Below are positions 7,521-16,572 of a DNA stretch of 64,000 nucleotides, one piece after another (position 1 is the first letter of the stretch; each line of letters starts with the position of its first letter). Source of the stretch: Kaistella carnis (GTDB lineage: Bacteria > Bacteroidota > Bacteroidia > Flavobacteriales > Weeksellaceae); NCBI RefSeq assembly GCF_003860585.1, contig NZ_CP034159.1:2852001-2916000 (forward strand). The letters run 5' to 3'. Position numbers and translations under genes: made by a program. The notes under the pieces are model-generated. The model saw nothing but the letters and a program-made list of their open reading frames with translations. It did no database searches and was not told the DNA's origin.

Positions 7521-8813
7521 ATGTTTAATAATTTTTTTAATCTCCAGGAAGGAGAAGAGCAAAAAGAGAAAGTTTTGACCAATGTTAAAAGCAGTATTGT
7601 TTTTTCCGGTGCGAATGTTTGGATTTTAGCTTGTGCCATTATGATTGCATCGGTGGGACTAAATGTGAATTCTACCGCGGTGGTTATTGGTGCCATGCTT
7701 ATTTCCCCTTTGATGGGTCCAATCGTGGGAGCCGGGTTTTCCTTAGCCATGTTTGATTTCCAACTCCTGCGGAAATCCCTAAAAAATTTATTGATCTCTA
7801 CTTTAATCGGGCTACTTGTTTCATTTCTTTATTTTTTATTAACGCCATTTAAAGAAGCACAGTCAGAGATTCTTTCCCGAACTTCTCCCAATATTTACGA
7901 TGTTTTAATTGCTTTTTTTGGTGGACTGGTTGGCGTGATTGCCGTAACAAGGGTCGAGAAAGGAAATCCAATTCCGGGGGTAGCGATTGCAACAGCTTTA
8001 ATGCCGCCTCTTTGTACAGCGGGTTACGGATTAGCTACCGGGAATTTATCCTTCTTCGGAGGCGCTCTTTTTCTTTACGCCATCAACTGCGTCTTTATCT
8101 GTATTGCAACGTATTTTATCGCAAAACTTTTAAAATATCCTGCCGTAGGTTTTGTCGATGAAAAAAAGGAAAAAAATGTAAGAAACTGGATCACCATTAT
8201 TACCATAGCCATGATTGCTCCAAGTATTTTCTTTGCCTACCAGTTTATACAGCAGCAGCGGTTTAAGGAAATGGTGAGCGATTACGTTAAAAAAGAGTTT
8301 GAAAGCAAAGGGAACACTATTGTTTATCAAAAAACAAACTATTCTTCTCCCGGTGTGCCCCGAACAATTGAGTTGGCATTTTTGAACCGCAAATTTACTT
8401 CCAAACAAATTGAAGAAGAAAATGCTAAACTGAAGGAATTTGGCCTTCCAAATACGCAGTTGATTATTCGGCAAGACAGCGCCTTCCTTGCAGACGCTTC
8501 TGCAAAGAAGATTGCAAATAATGAAATTGATAATGATCGCTCCAAATTAATTTCGGAATTAAATGCTTCCGTAAAGAAATATACATTTCAAACAGAAAAT
8601 TTATACAAAGAAGCTTCATCAATATTTCCCGAACTAATTTCAATATCAATTGCAAAACAGGAAGTATTTTCTAAAACAGATTCTACCAAATTAATTCCGG
8701 TGGCACTTTACGAGACGGAGAAACCAATTTCAAAACCTTCGGAAGAAACATTGCGCACTTGGTTAAAAGCCAAGTTAAAAGTAGATACGATAGAAATATA
8801 TCGCCGACCATGA
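7521..8813 (+). CDS. DUF389 family membrane protein
   Basis: This 430-residue protein has a DUF389 core at about residues 35-205 with six likely membrane segments. The core carries the conserved VVIGAMLISPLMGPIVG loop near 54-70 and GVAIATALMPPLCTAGYGLA near 153-172. An extra hydrophobic segment lies near 224-242. A long polar C-terminal tail (residues 245-430) shows no recognised domain and is probably exposed on one side of the membrane. The role of the family is unknown. The gene stands alone just beyond the integrated element and has an AT-rich upstream region. Confidence 0.85.
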   Translation: MFNNFFNLQEGEEQKEKVLTNVKSSIVFSGANVWILACAIMIASVGLNVNSTAVVIGAMLISPLMGPIVGAGFSLAMFDFQLLRKSLKNLLISTLIGLLVSFLYFLLTPFKEAQSEILSRTSPNIYDVLIAFFGGLVGVIAVTRVEKGNPIPGVAIATALMPPLCTAGYGLATGNLSFFGGALFLYAINCVFICIATYFIAKLLKYPAVGFVDEKKEKNVRNWITIITIAMIAPSIFFAYQFIQQQRFKEMVSDYVKKEFESKGNTIVYQKTNYSSPGVPRTIELAFLNRKFTSKQIEEENAKLKEFGLPNTQLIIRQDSAFLADASAKKIANNEIDNDRSKLISELNASVKKYTFQTENLYKEASSIFPELISISIAKQEVFSKTDSTKLIPVALYETEKPISKPSEETLRTWLKAKLKVDTIEIYRRP

Positions 8814-9036
8814 TTTATTTTTAAATAAAATGCTTCGGTATAAATGAAGTACAGCAAAAATCTTTAAGAAACTGAACAACGGCTTGTGCTGTATTTGCTA
8901 TGATTGGAGGGGCTTTCGGCGCTTTAAGATCTCTTTTCACAAAACTTTAACTATTCCTTAACACTCGATTGGTTTCGTTTTTGGAAAGATTGTGCTTAGA
9001 GATTTTTATTTCTGACGAATTTTACAAAAGTACATT

Positions 9037-9624
9037 ATGAAATCACCAAATGACCTTACACAGATAAAAACAAACCGCAAGGTTTTCAAAAATATTTTCC
9101 TGACAGGAACATTATCAGTTTTAATGTTGGCCGCTTGTACAAAAGAGCCGTCAGTAGCTGAAAAATCGTTGGATCAGCAAAAAATTGAATTTCAGGCACG
9201 TCAGCTGGAAATTGAGAAACAAAAATTAGCCATTGAAAAAGAAAAAATGGCTTATGAAATTCAGAAGAAAGCAGACAGCATCGAACAGGTAAAACAAGCC
9301 AAAGCAGTTGCAAAACCGCAGGTGATCAGAGAAACAAAAACAGTTTACGTTAACAATACACCAAGAGCTGCATCCTCTTCAGGAAATTCTAATTCAGGAG
9401 CTTCTCAAGGAAGTAACCAAAGCACTGCTCAGAAACAAGGAATGAGTAAAGCTGCTAAAGGAACCATTATTGGAACTGTTGGTGGAGCCGCTGCCGGAGC
9501 CATTATCAGTAAGAAAAATAGAGGACTTGGCGCTGTAATTGGCGGTGTTGCAGGTGGTGCAACAGGTTATACCATCGGTAGATCACAAGATAGAAAAGAC
9601 GGTAGAGTTAAACCGAGAAATTAA
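9037..9624 (+). CDS. Glycine-zipper lipoprotein
   Basis: This 195-residue protein has a lipobox LMLAAC with the acylated cysteine at residue 34, after a long basic leader. Residues 45-95 form a charged helix likely to be a coiled coil (EFQARQLEIEKQKLAIEKEK). A Ser/Asn-rich linker follows. Near 145-182 is a YMGG-like glycine zipper (GTIIGTVGGAAAGAII, then GGVAGGATGYTIG). Such proteins are cell-envelope lipoproteins that insert or oligomerise through the zipper. A stem-loop terminator follows directly. Confidence 0.8.
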   Translation: MKSPNDLTQIKTNRKVFKNIFLTGTLSVLMLAACTKEPSVAEKSLDQQKIEFQARQLEIEKQKLAIEKEKMAYEIQKKADSIEQVKQAKAVAKPQVIRETKTVYVNNTPRAASSSGNSNSGASQGSNQSTAQKQGMSKAAKGTIIGTVGGAAAGAIISKKNRGLGAVIGGVAGGATGYTIGRSQDRKDGRVKPRN

Positions 9625-9640
9625 TATATTCTAAATATAT

Positions 9641-9673
9641 AAAAGATTGCTTATTTTTAAGCAATCTTTTTTT
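9641..9673 (+). terminator. Rho-independent terminator after the lipoprotein gene
   Basis: AAAGATTGCTTA and TAAGCAATCTTT form a stem followed by T residues. It ends directly against the next start codon, so a short initiator upstream (9647) is ruled out as a start. Confidence 0.85.
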
Positions 9674-11293
9674 ATGCTTTATATTCTTTTGATGTTGATT
9701 ATGTTGCTTCCTACCTTAGCAGGGTTAGGCAAATTATCAACCATAATTTTTAAAATTAAAGAGTACGGACTTGCCCTCAATATGCTGAGCGGTATTTTTT
9801 TTTGTACCACAATTTGGACACTTACCGCATTCTTTTTTCCCTTAAATCTCATCGTGGAAGGGATTACATTAGCTTTGGGTATTTCTTCTTTTTTCTATTT
9901 TAAAGTCTATCTGGAGTTCTGGAATTTAATTTTGAAAAATAAAGTAGTTTTTCTCAGCAGTTCCTTTCTTATCGTTTATTTTGGTTCTTACTTTCCCTTT
10001 ATTTTAGACCATTTCGGCTACTATGTTCCCACCATAAAATGGATTTCAGAAGTTGGTTTGGTTCAGGGAATTTCAAATTTAGATCTGCTTTTGGGGCAGA
10101 TGTCTTTCTGGCATGTTTTTCAGGCTGGATTTTCAAACTTTAGCGATCCTTTTCTGAGATTAAATGTAGTGGTGCTTTTGGTCTATCTTATTTATATTCT
10201 GGAGAAAAAAGCCTGGATTCATTTTCTCTTTTTGCCCGTGCTTTTTCTCTTTTTACAATCACCAAGTCCCGATTTACCGGTGATTGCTTTCTCTTTAATA
10301 ATTTTAAATGAAGTTTTTAATTCAAATAAAAACGCCGCATTTATATTCGCATTGTCCATCTTTATTTTTGGCATAAAACCCACCATGATCTGGTTGCCAA
10401 TTTTTGTTTTTTTATATGTTATAATCATCTTGAAAAGCAACATTAAATTTGTGAGGATGGGTGCTTCTATGTTAATTCTTTTCATTTTTAAAAACATCTG
10501 GACTTTTGGTTTTCCATTTTTTCCGGTTCAGATATTTGACTTTGAATTTTCCTGGAAGCCTAATGCGGAATTGTTACAGAATTCATCGGAAATGGCAATG
10601 ATGAAAACCTATGACATGCAGTATACTTTTTCTGAGATTCAAAAATTTTCAGGTTTTGATTATGTCAGAAACTGGCTTTTTCTCGATGGAATTAAGAGCA
10701 TGATTCATATTTGTTTCCTCCTGAGTTTAATCGGCTTTACCATTTTTGCATTTTATAAAAAATCGAAAATACTCTGGATTCTTTTAATCTCAATTTTAAT
10801 TAAAAGCATCATCGTGCTGTTGTTTTCAGCGCAATACCGATTTTTCTTCGATGTCTTTTTCGTAGTCGTTTTTGTTTTATTTTACAAAATAATTTCCCGA
10901 AAGAATTCGATAATTATTTTTACCATGTTATCATTTTGTGTTGCTGTATTTTTATCATTTCCTAATTTGGTTAAAGAATATGTTCCAAGTTTCAGGCTCG
11001 GAAATTATATGACGGGATTCAAAACCACTCAATTTTTAAATCCTTCCTACTTTGAATTAAAAAAATACAAAACCCATCAGCTTGGAAATGTCGAATTCAA
11101 TGTAGTCCACGGTTATATCTTCAGTTTTGATATACCACTTCCTGCAATATCGCCGCAATTTATTCAGGAAGACTTAGATGCAGGGATTTTTCCGCAACTA
11201 AAAGGGAGCACTTTGAAAGAAGGATTTATCTGGCGAAAAATATCAGAAAATGAGAAAAAAGAACTTCGTAATATTCTGAAAGATTTTCAATAG
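9674..11293 (+). CDS. Polytopic membrane protein of unknown function (539 aa)
   Basis: The sequence is strongly hydrophobic, with roughly 10-13 membrane segments and a C-terminal polar domain of about 90 residues (LGNYMTGFKTTQFLNPSYFE onward). The layout recalls membrane glycosyltransferase-like or LIC_10190-type proteins: many helices plus an extracytoplasmic tail containing a LDHFGYYVPTIKWISEVGLV loop near residues 114-133. The start opening MLYILLML is chosen because the preceding terminator occupies the upstream bases. It ends about 50 bases before aroC. I do not assign a reaction. Confidence 0.65.
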   Translation: MLYILLMLIMLLPTLAGLGKLSTIIFKIKEYGLALNMLSGIFFCTTIWTLTAFFFPLNLIVEGITLALGISSFFYFKVYLEFWNLILKNKVVFLSSSFLIVYFGSYFPFILDHFGYYVPTIKWISEVGLVQGISNLDLLLGQMSFWHVFQAGFSNFSDPFLRLNVVVLLVYLIYILEKKAWIHFLFLPVLFLFLQSPSPDLPVIAFSLIILNEVFNSNKNAAFIFALSIFIFGIKPTMIWLPIFVFLYVIIILKSNIKFVRMGASMLILFIFKNIWTFGFPFFPVQIFDFEFSWKPNAELLQNSSEMAMMKTYDMQYTFSEIQKFSGFDYVRNWLFLDGIKSMIHICFLLSLIGFTIFAFYKKSKILWILLISILIKSIIVLLFSAQYRFFFDVFFVVVFVLFYKIISRKNSIIIFTMLSFCVAVFLSFPNLVKEYVPSFRLGNYMTGFKTTQFLNPSYFELKKYKTHQLGNVEFNVVHGYIFSFDIPLPAISPQFIQEDLDAGIFPQLKGSTLKEGFIWRKISENEKKELRNILKDFQ

Positions 11294-11333
11294 TATCGTA
11301 ACTCGCGGCATCATCAAATCAAAATTATCTCCT

Positions 11334-11341
11334 TAACTTTG
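11334..11341 (+). promoter_or_regulatory. -7 promoter element almost touching aroC
   Basis: TAACTTTG matches TAnnTTTG. The aroC start codon begins five bases after its last base, so transcripts from this promoter would be leaderless or nearly so. Confidence 0.5.
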
Positions 11342-11345
11342 TAAC

Positions 11346-12413
11346 ATGTTCAATTTAGGAAATTTTCTCACGCTCGCTACCTTTGGTGAAAGTCACGGAC
11401 CTGCTTATGGCGGAATTATCACCAACTTTCCTGCAGGTTTAGAAATTAATTTGGAGGAGGTTCAGCATCAACTTGACCGGCGAAAACCGGGTCAAAGTTC
11501 CATCGTTACCCAAAGAAAAGAAAGCGATACCGTGAAAATCCTCTCGGGCATTTTTGAGCGCCAAACGACCGGAACCCCCATTGGTTTTATGATCGAAAAT
11601 GAAAATCAAAAATCAAAAGATTACGATCATATCGCAAAATCATATCGCCCAAGTCACGCCGATTTTACTTACGAGCAGAAATTTGGAATCCGGGATTATC
11701 GCGGTGGTGGAAAATCTTCCGCGCGCGAAACCGTAAACTGGGTCGTCGCTGGAAGTCTGGCCAAACAACTTTTACCGAAAGAGGTAGAGATTAAGGCGTA
11801 TGTTTCGTCAGTCGGCGAAATATTTTGTGAGAAACCGTATCAGGATTTAGATTTTTCTAAAATTGACAGTAATGATGTTCGCTGTCCGGATCCTGAAACT
11901 GCAGAAAAAATGATTTCCAGGATCAAAGAAATTAAAAAAGAAGGAAACACCATCGGCGGAACGATTACCTGTGTGATTAAAAATCTTCCAATCGGAATAG
12001 GAGAACCTGTTTTCGGAAAACTTCAGGCAGAATTGGGAAAAGCCATGCTGAATATCAACGCTTGCAAAGGTTTTGAATACGGAAGCGGTTTTTGTGGCGC
12101 AAAAATGACGGGGAAAGACCACAACGATTTATTTAATGAAGATTTTTCCACCAAAACGAATCTTTCTGGTGGAATCCAAGGCGGAATTTCAAACGGAATG
12201 GATGTTTACTTTCGGGTAGCTTTTAAACCTGTGGCAACCATTTTACGCCCTCAGGAAAGTTTTGATTCGGAGGGAAATCCCATTATTGTAGAAGGAAAAG
12301 GGCGACATGATCCTTGTGTTCTGCCACGAGCGGTTCCTATCGTGGAAAATCTCGCCGCTTTTGTTTTGGCAGATTTATTTTTAATTAATAAACTCCGGAA
12401 ACATTCAATGTGA
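11346..12413 (+). CDS. aroC: Chorismate synthase
   Basis: A 355-residue protein that converts 5-enolpyruvylshikimate-3-phosphate to chorismate, the last shikimate step, using reduced FMN. It has the [18 protein letters not shown] signature near residues 13-30. The central motif [20 protein letters not shown] is followed by [11 protein letters not shown], and [16 protein letters not shown] lies near the C terminus. Length is normal for the family. It is monocistronic, or leads a short run with the thioredoxin genes that follow in the same direction. Confidence 0.97.
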   Translation: MFNLGNFLTLATFGESHGPAYGGIITNFPAGLEINLEEVQHQLDRRKPGQSSIVTQRKESDTVKILSGIFERQTTGTPIGFMIENENQKSKDYDHIAKSYRPSHADFTYEQKFGIRDYRGGGKSSARETVNWVVAGSLAKQLLPKEVEIKAYVSSVGEIFCEKPYQDLDFSKIDSNDVRCPDPETAEKMISRIKEIKKEGNTIGGTITCVIKNLPIGIGEPVFGKLQAELGKAMLNINACKGFEYGSGFCGAKMTGKDHNDLFNEDFSTKTNLSGGIQGGISNGMDVYFRVAFKPVATILRPQESFDSEGNPIIVEGKGRHDPCVLPRAVPIVENLAAFVLADLFLINKLRKHSM

Positions 12414-12468
12414 CTTTGATCACCTAGAAATATAAGTTTTATACTGAACTTTGAACAAAATAATAAAA

Positions 12469-13032
12469 ATGAAGAATTACTGGCAAAATGCGATCACTTT
12501 TGACGAATATTTAAAAGTAGCGGAAGATCGCTTTCATAACAACCCTAACAAAGAGGATGAATATCAGGAATATTACGAACTTGGACTTCAAAGAACCAAT
12601 CGTACCGTAAAAACGTTTAAGATTGATGAAGAACAAATGCAGCGCGCAAAATCTAAGAATTTTAAGGGTAAATTATTGATCATTTCCGAACCGTGGTGTG
12701 GTGATGCAAGTGCAACCGTTCCTGCTGCAGCCAAATTTTTCGAAGCTGCCGGAAACGAAGTTCGAATTTTCTTACGCGACAGTGATCCTACTTTGATTGA
12801 TCAGTTTCTGACCAATGGAACGCAGTCCATTCCAAAAGTGATTATTCTGACGGAAGAGGATCAGGTAAAAGCAGTTTGGGGTCCACGTCCAAAATATGGA
12901 AATGACCTTTTGAAAAAATTTAAAGAAAATCCTGAAACCTATCCAAGAGAAGAATTTTATAATGACTTGCAGGTTTATTATGCTAAAAACCGTGGCCATG
13001 ATGCAATCGAAGAAATTATTGAACTTCTTTAA
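12469..13032 (+). CDS. Thioredoxin-family protein with WCGD motif
   Basis: This 187-residue protein has a thioredoxin fold. The active-site position reads EPWCGDASATVP, so it has one cysteine and no CXXC pair, which argues against a standard disulphide reductase. A cis-proline TQSIPKVIIL lies further on. The start MKNYW is preferred; another ATG six codons upstream is in frame. No signal peptide is present, so it should be cytoplasmic. It is followed after 16 bases by a membrane-anchored thioredoxin, and the two probably form an operon. Confidence 0.8.
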   Translation: MKNYWQNAITFDEYLKVAEDRFHNNPNKEDEYQEYYELGLQRTNRTVKTFKIDEEQMQRAKSKNFKGKLLIISEPWCGDASATVPAAAKFFEAAGNEVRIFLRDSDPTLIDQFLTNGTQSIPKVIILTEEDQVKAVWGPRPKYGNDLLKKFKENPETYPREEFYNDLQVYYAKNRGHDAIEEIIELL

Positions 13033-13048
13033 TTAAAACGTAAAACAC

Positions 13049-13600
13049 ATGAATTTCCTTAAAAAAAATGCCTTTTTTATCATAGCCCTTATTTTCGTGG
13101 CGATTCTCTATCTGTTTCCTGCGGTGAAACTGAAATTGAAAGACCTCTTCTTTCCTGTAGCAGCCATAGAAAATGCCATCACTTTAAGCGATACCGATTA
13201 TGATATTCAGTTGAAAGGAATTAATGTTCCCGACACCAACCTGAAAGCATTTAAAGGCGATAAACTCGTTTTACTCAACTTTTGGGGAACTTGGTGTCCA
13301 CCTTGTCGCGAAGAATGGCCGACGATTCAAAAATTATATGAGTCACGAAAAGATAAAGTTGATTTTGTACTCATCGCCATGCAGGATAAGGAGGAAGATG
13401 TAGTGGAGTTTATGAAAAAAAACAACTATACCGTTCCTGTTTATATCGCGCAAAGTCCGATTACAAATCATGTTTTGCCGAAGGTTTTTCCCACAACTTT
13501 TTTATTGGATAAAAATGGAAGAATTCTCTTAAAAGAAGATGGCACGAAAGATTGGAACTCCAAATCGGTTCATGAATTTATCGATAATTTCACCAAATAA
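13049..13600 (+). CDS. TlpA-like membrane-anchored thioredoxin
   Basis: The 183-residue protein has an N-terminal hydrophobic segment (residues 8-24, AFFIIALIFVAILYLFP) that anchors or exports it. The thioredoxin domain carries GTWCPPCREEW with cysteines 83 and 86. A cis-proline loop KVFPTTFLLD follows. TlpA/ResA-type proteins reduce disulphides in extracytoplasmic proteins, for example during cytochrome c maturation. Its specific substrate here cannot be told. It sits just downstream of the WCGD thioredoxin. Confidence 0.9.
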   Translation: MNFLKKNAFFIIALIFVAILYLFPAVKLKLKDLFFPVAAIENAITLSDTDYDIQLKGINVPDTNLKAFKGDKLVLLNFWGTWCPPCREEWPTIQKLYESRKDKVDFVLIAMQDKEEDVVEFMKKNNYTVPVYIAQSPITNHVLPKVFPTTFLLDKNGRILLKEDGTKDWNSKSVHEFIDNFTK

Positions 13601-13672
13601 CTTTAACTAACTTTACGAAATTATGGTATAGAATTTGCGAAATATATAGGGTAAAAATACCAAAAAACAAAA

Positions 13673-14014
13673 ATGAAAGTATCAAAAATTCAACTTGCCA
13701 AAGAAGCATTTAAACACAAAGGATTTATCCAAAAAATCCCCGTTATAATTCGCATGATTAAATCTGCTATGAAAAAGGGAGGATACAAGCCACATTTTAA
13801 AAATGTGATTGTTCCGGGATTGGTTTTTGTGTACCTCATTTCGCCCATCGACATCATTCCGGACTGGATTCCCGTGATTGGCGTGTTAGACGACTTGGCG
13901 TTGCTTGCTTTTGCTATACCGCTTTTGGTGACCGAGGCTGAGAAATTCATCGCCTGGGAAGCTTCAAGAAAATCGGACGATCTGATGATCGAGGAAGCCG
14001 AAGTGGTTCGTTAA
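13673..14014 (+). CDS. YkvA/DUF1232 family small membrane protein
   Basis: A 113-residue protein whose central segment, residues 45-90, contains the DUF1232 signature: LVFVYLISPIDIIPDWIPV, then GVLDDLALLAFAI. Two short hydrophobic helices are separated by the conserved DIIPD turn. The N terminus is basic and the C terminus acidic. The function of the family is unknown. A hairpin terminator lies 20 bases after the stop. Confidence 0.88.
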   Translation: MKVSKIQLAKEAFKHKGFIQKIPVIIRMIKSAMKKGGYKPHFKNVIVPGLVFVYLISPIDIIPDWIPVIGVLDDLALLAFAIPLLVTEAEKFIAWEASRKSDDLMIEEAEVVR

Positions 14015-14031
14015 AAAATAACTCTTAATAT

Positions 14032-14063
14032 AAAGCCGTTTCTGAAAAGAACCGGTTTTTTTT
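14032..14063 (+). terminator. Terminator after the DUF1232 gene
   Basis: AAAGCCGTTTCT pairs imperfectly with AGAACCGGTTTT (one bulge), followed by T residues. Confidence 0.65.
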
Positions 14064-14092
14064 GGAGCATTAAAAGCGATTTTTTTTTTAAT

Positions 14093-14168
14093 ATTTCTCC
14101 CGCTCTCCGCTCTATCTTTATCTTTTCCGAAAGAAAAAGATAAAGGATACCGCTTTGATCGGGGCTAT
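14093..14168 (-). ncRNA. Candidate structured RNA element (Flavo-1-like), copy 1
   Basis: Read on the minus strand, the element begins AGCCCCGATCAAAGCGG and TATCC. A perfect hairpin then forms between CTTTATCTTTT and AAAAGATAAAG, and the element closes with AGAGCGGAGAGCGGGAG. The order CCCGAU, AGCGG, variable hairpin, CGGA and AGCGGG recurs in two other gaps of this window. It resembles what I remember of the flavobacterial Flavo-1 motif, whose function is unknown. Covariance search was not possible. Confidence 0.45.
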
Positions 14169-14282
14169 AATTGAAATGCAGGATTTCTTTCCAATTTCTT
14201 ATAAGTCAGTCCATATTTTAATTGTTGACTACAAATGATTTTCGGACTTCTTTTATTCGAAAAAAATAAGGAAATTTACAGC

Positions 14283-15191
14283 GTGAAAAAACTCATCTCC
14301 ATTATTGGGACCACCGGAATCGGCAAAACAAAACTCGCCATCCAAATCGCCCAGCATTTTAGTACAGAAATAATCTCCTGCGATTCCCGACAGTTTTTTA
14401 AGGAAATGAAAATTGGTACTGCGACACCTTCTGCAGAAGAATTGGCTCAGGTTCCTCATCACTTTATCGGAAATTTATCAATAAAGGATTATTATTCCAT
14501 TGGGCAATTTGAAAAAGACGCCATTCAGAAATTAGAAGAACTTTTCCGGACACGTGATATTGTGGTCATGGTCGGCGGAAGTATGATGTATGAAAAAGCA
14601 GTCCTCGAAGGTCTTCACGATTTACCCGAAGCCAATGAAGAAAACCAGACCAAACTTCAGAGAATGCTGAATGACGAAGGAATCGGAAAACTTCAAACGT
14701 TACTGAAAGATTTAGATATTGATTATTATAACAAAGTAGACAAAGATAATCCACGTCGCCTTTTCCGCGCGATTGATATCATTTGGCAAACCGGGAAAAC
14801 GTACACTGAAAATATCGCTGATCAAGTGAATAAACGCGATTTCGAAGTCATTCGAATTGGGATACAGTCACCACGGGAAATTATTTATGAACGAATCAAT
14901 CAACGCGTAGATCTTATGGTGAAAAATGGATTGGTGGAGGAAGTGGAATCATTAATTCCCTTCAAAAACAATTTAGCTTTGCGAACCGTGGGTTATTCTG
15001 AACTCTTCAACTATTTCAATGAAAACTGGACTTTGGATTTTGCCATCGAAGAAATCAAAAAAAATTCCCGCAGATTCGCAAAACGGCAATTAACCTGGTA
15101 TCGGAAAGAGGATAATATCAACTGGGTAAATTTTGAAAATTTGGTAGAAGAATCCTTATCTTTGCTCAACACTTTAAACATCAAAAAATAA
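14283..15191 (+). CDS. miaA: tRNA dimethylallyltransferase
   Basis: The protein has 302 residues from the GTG start. It transfers a dimethylallyl group to A37 of tRNAs that read U-starting codons. It shows the P-loop GTTGIGKTKLA (residues 9-19), SCDSRQFFKEMKIGTATPS with the catalytic Asp, the GGSMMYEKAV variant of the family's GGTGLY loop, and DNPRRLFRAIDI. The GTG at this position has AAGGA ten bases upstream and begins VKKLISIIG, as in relatives. An ATG 48 bases earlier is possible but less likely. A thioredoxin gene follows after four bases. Confidence 0.93.
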   Translation: MKKLISIIGTTGIGKTKLAIQIAQHFSTEIISCDSRQFFKEMKIGTATPSAEELAQVPHHFIGNLSIKDYYSIGQFEKDAIQKLEELFRTRDIVVMVGGSMMYEKAVLEGLHDLPEANEENQTKLQRMLNDEGIGKLQTLLKDLDIDYYNKVDKDNPRRLFRAIDIIWQTGKTYTENIADQVNKRDFEVIRIGIQSPREIIYERINQRVDLMVKNGLVEEVESLIPFKNNLALRTVGYSELFNYFNENWTLDFAIEEIKKNSRRFAKRQLTWYRKEDNINWVNFENLVEESLSLLNTLNIKK

Positions 15192-15195
15192 TACA

Positions 15196-15756
15196 ATGGC
15201 AGATACTTTTTCAAAAATGCTCGCATTGGGAACCAAAGCACCTTTTTTCGAACTTCCGAATCCTTCCCAAAGCAACGAAATGCAATCTCTGGAGGACTTG
15301 AAAGGGGAAAAAGGAACCCTTGTCATCTTTATGTGTAATCATTGTCCGTTTCTGCTTCATATTATTGATAAACTTACCGAATTGTATGAGGATTATCAGG
15401 AACAGGGAATTGAATTTATCGCCATTAATTCAAATAATGTAGATAAATATCCCGCGGATGCTCCCGAAAAAATGATTGAATTTCAAGTGGAAAGAAAATT
15501 TGACTTCCCGTATTTGTACGATGAAAGTCAGGCGATCGCAAAAGCCTATGACGCTGCATGTACGCCAGATTTTTTCTTCTTTGATGAAAAACTTGATTTA
15601 ATTTACCGCGGACAAATGGATGATTCCAGACCCGGAAATCAAAAGGAAATTACAGGAGAAGATTTAATTATTGCTTTCGAAAACTTACTCGCGGGTGGAC
15701 CACAGGAAGAATTGCAGAAACCAAGCATGGGTTGCGGAATCAAGTGGAAAGAATAA
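15196..15756 (+). CDS. AhpC/TSA-type thioredoxin-family protein
   Basis: This 186-residue cytoplasmic redoxin has its active site in IFMCNHCPFLLHIID (CNHC). A FIAINSNNVDKYP loop and a CTPDFFFFDEKLDLIYRGQM cis-proline region follow. The pattern matches the CxHCPF redoxins widespread in bacteria, often annotated as thioredoxin-family or resA-like peroxiredoxins with unknown substrate. It starts four bases after miaA and is almost certainly cotranscribed. Confidence 0.88.
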   Translation: MADTFSKMLALGTKAPFFELPNPSQSNEMQSLEDLKGEKGTLVIFMCNHCPFLLHIIDKLTELYEDYQEQGIEFIAINSNNVDKYPADAPEKMIEFQVERKFDFPYLYDESQAIAKAYDAACTPDFFFFDEKLDLIYRGQMDDSRPGNQKEITGEDLIIAFENLLAGGPQEELQKPSMGCGIKWKE

Positions 15757-15783
15757 CAATAGCCAAGTATAAATAACCAATTT

Positions 15784-15821
15784 AAAAGAGCCAAGTATGA
15801 TTTACATTACTTGGCTCTTTT
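15784..15821. terminator. Bidirectional terminator
   Basis: AAAAGAGCCAAGTA and TACTTGGCTCTTTT form a perfect 14-base stem with A/T runs on both sides, between two convergent genes. Confidence 0.88.
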
Positions 15822-15833
15822 CAATTTTACCTG

Positions 15834-16469
15834 CTAAAAATAAGGATTGTAATTTTTTTCGAATCCAATTGTGGTGGGATTTCCGTGTCCGTTGTAAACT
15901 TGGGTTTCTTCCGGAAGCACAAAAAGTTTCGTTTTAATTTGCGTGATCAGGGTTTCGTGATTTCCTTTATACAAATCGGTTCTGCCTATACTTCCTTGAA
16001 ATAAGACATCGCCGGAAATAATGAATTTCTGCGCTTCGTTGTAGAAAGCCATACTTCCCGGAGAATGCCCGGGTACATGAAGGATTTTAAATGAGTCATC
16101 GCCCAAACTGATGATTTCGTTTTCTTTTAAATAGGAGATGTCGCCTTCAAAACGTTTAAAGAAAAAGCCGAATCTGTTCGCATCCATAGGATTACGGTCC
16201 AGGATTTCCTGATCGAGTTCATGCATTAAAACAGGAACTTTGTAACGATCAAAGGCTTTTTGCAAACCCAAAACATGATCGATATGTGCGTGGGTTAACA
16301 AAATGTTTTGAATATTCAATTCATGATCTTCAATAAATTTTTCTAAAACATCAGTTTCAGCATCGGTAAAATTTCCCGGATCGATGAGGTAAGCAGCTTT
16401 CTGCTGATTGGAAATGATATAGGTGTTTTCGGAGAAAGGATTGAATGTAAAGGATTTTATTGTGATCAT
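15834..16469 (-). CDS. Metallo-beta-lactamase-fold hydrolase (glyoxalase II-like)
   Basis: This 211-residue single-domain MBL-fold protein carries the metal-binding THAHIDHVLG (residues 59-68) and the later histidines in VPGHSPGSMAFYN and YNGHGNPTTIGFEK. The metal-bridging Asp is in ISGDVLFQGSIGRTDL. This subgroup hydrolyses small thioesters such as S-lactoylglutathione or bacillithiol analogues. Length matches the short bacterial YcbL type and lacks the C-terminal domain of classical glyoxalase II. It is convergent with the redoxin gene across a shared terminator. Confidence 0.9.
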   Translation of the reverse strand: MITIKSFTFNPFSENTYIISNQQKAAYLIDPGNFTDAETDVLEKFIEDHELNIQNILLTHAHIDHVLGLQKAFDRYKVPVLMHELDQEILDRNPMDANRFGFFFKRFEGDISYLKENEIISLGDDSFKILHVPGHSPGSMAFYNEAQKFIISGDVLFQGSIGRTDLYKGNHETLITQIKTKLFVLPEETQVYNGHGNPTTIGFEKNYNPYF

Positions 16470-16572
16470 ATAATCTATTAGAATTGATAGGTTTTTTACA
16501 AAAATACAATTTTAAGGAGTAAACGCTTCTTGCCTACAACAAATTAATGCTATTTTCGTTATCTTCGTATCA

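Noticed and set aside
8820..9036. Short coding remnant reading AMIGGAFGALRSLFTKL
   Set aside because: Only about 22 codons are open after a stop and no start or family is evident.
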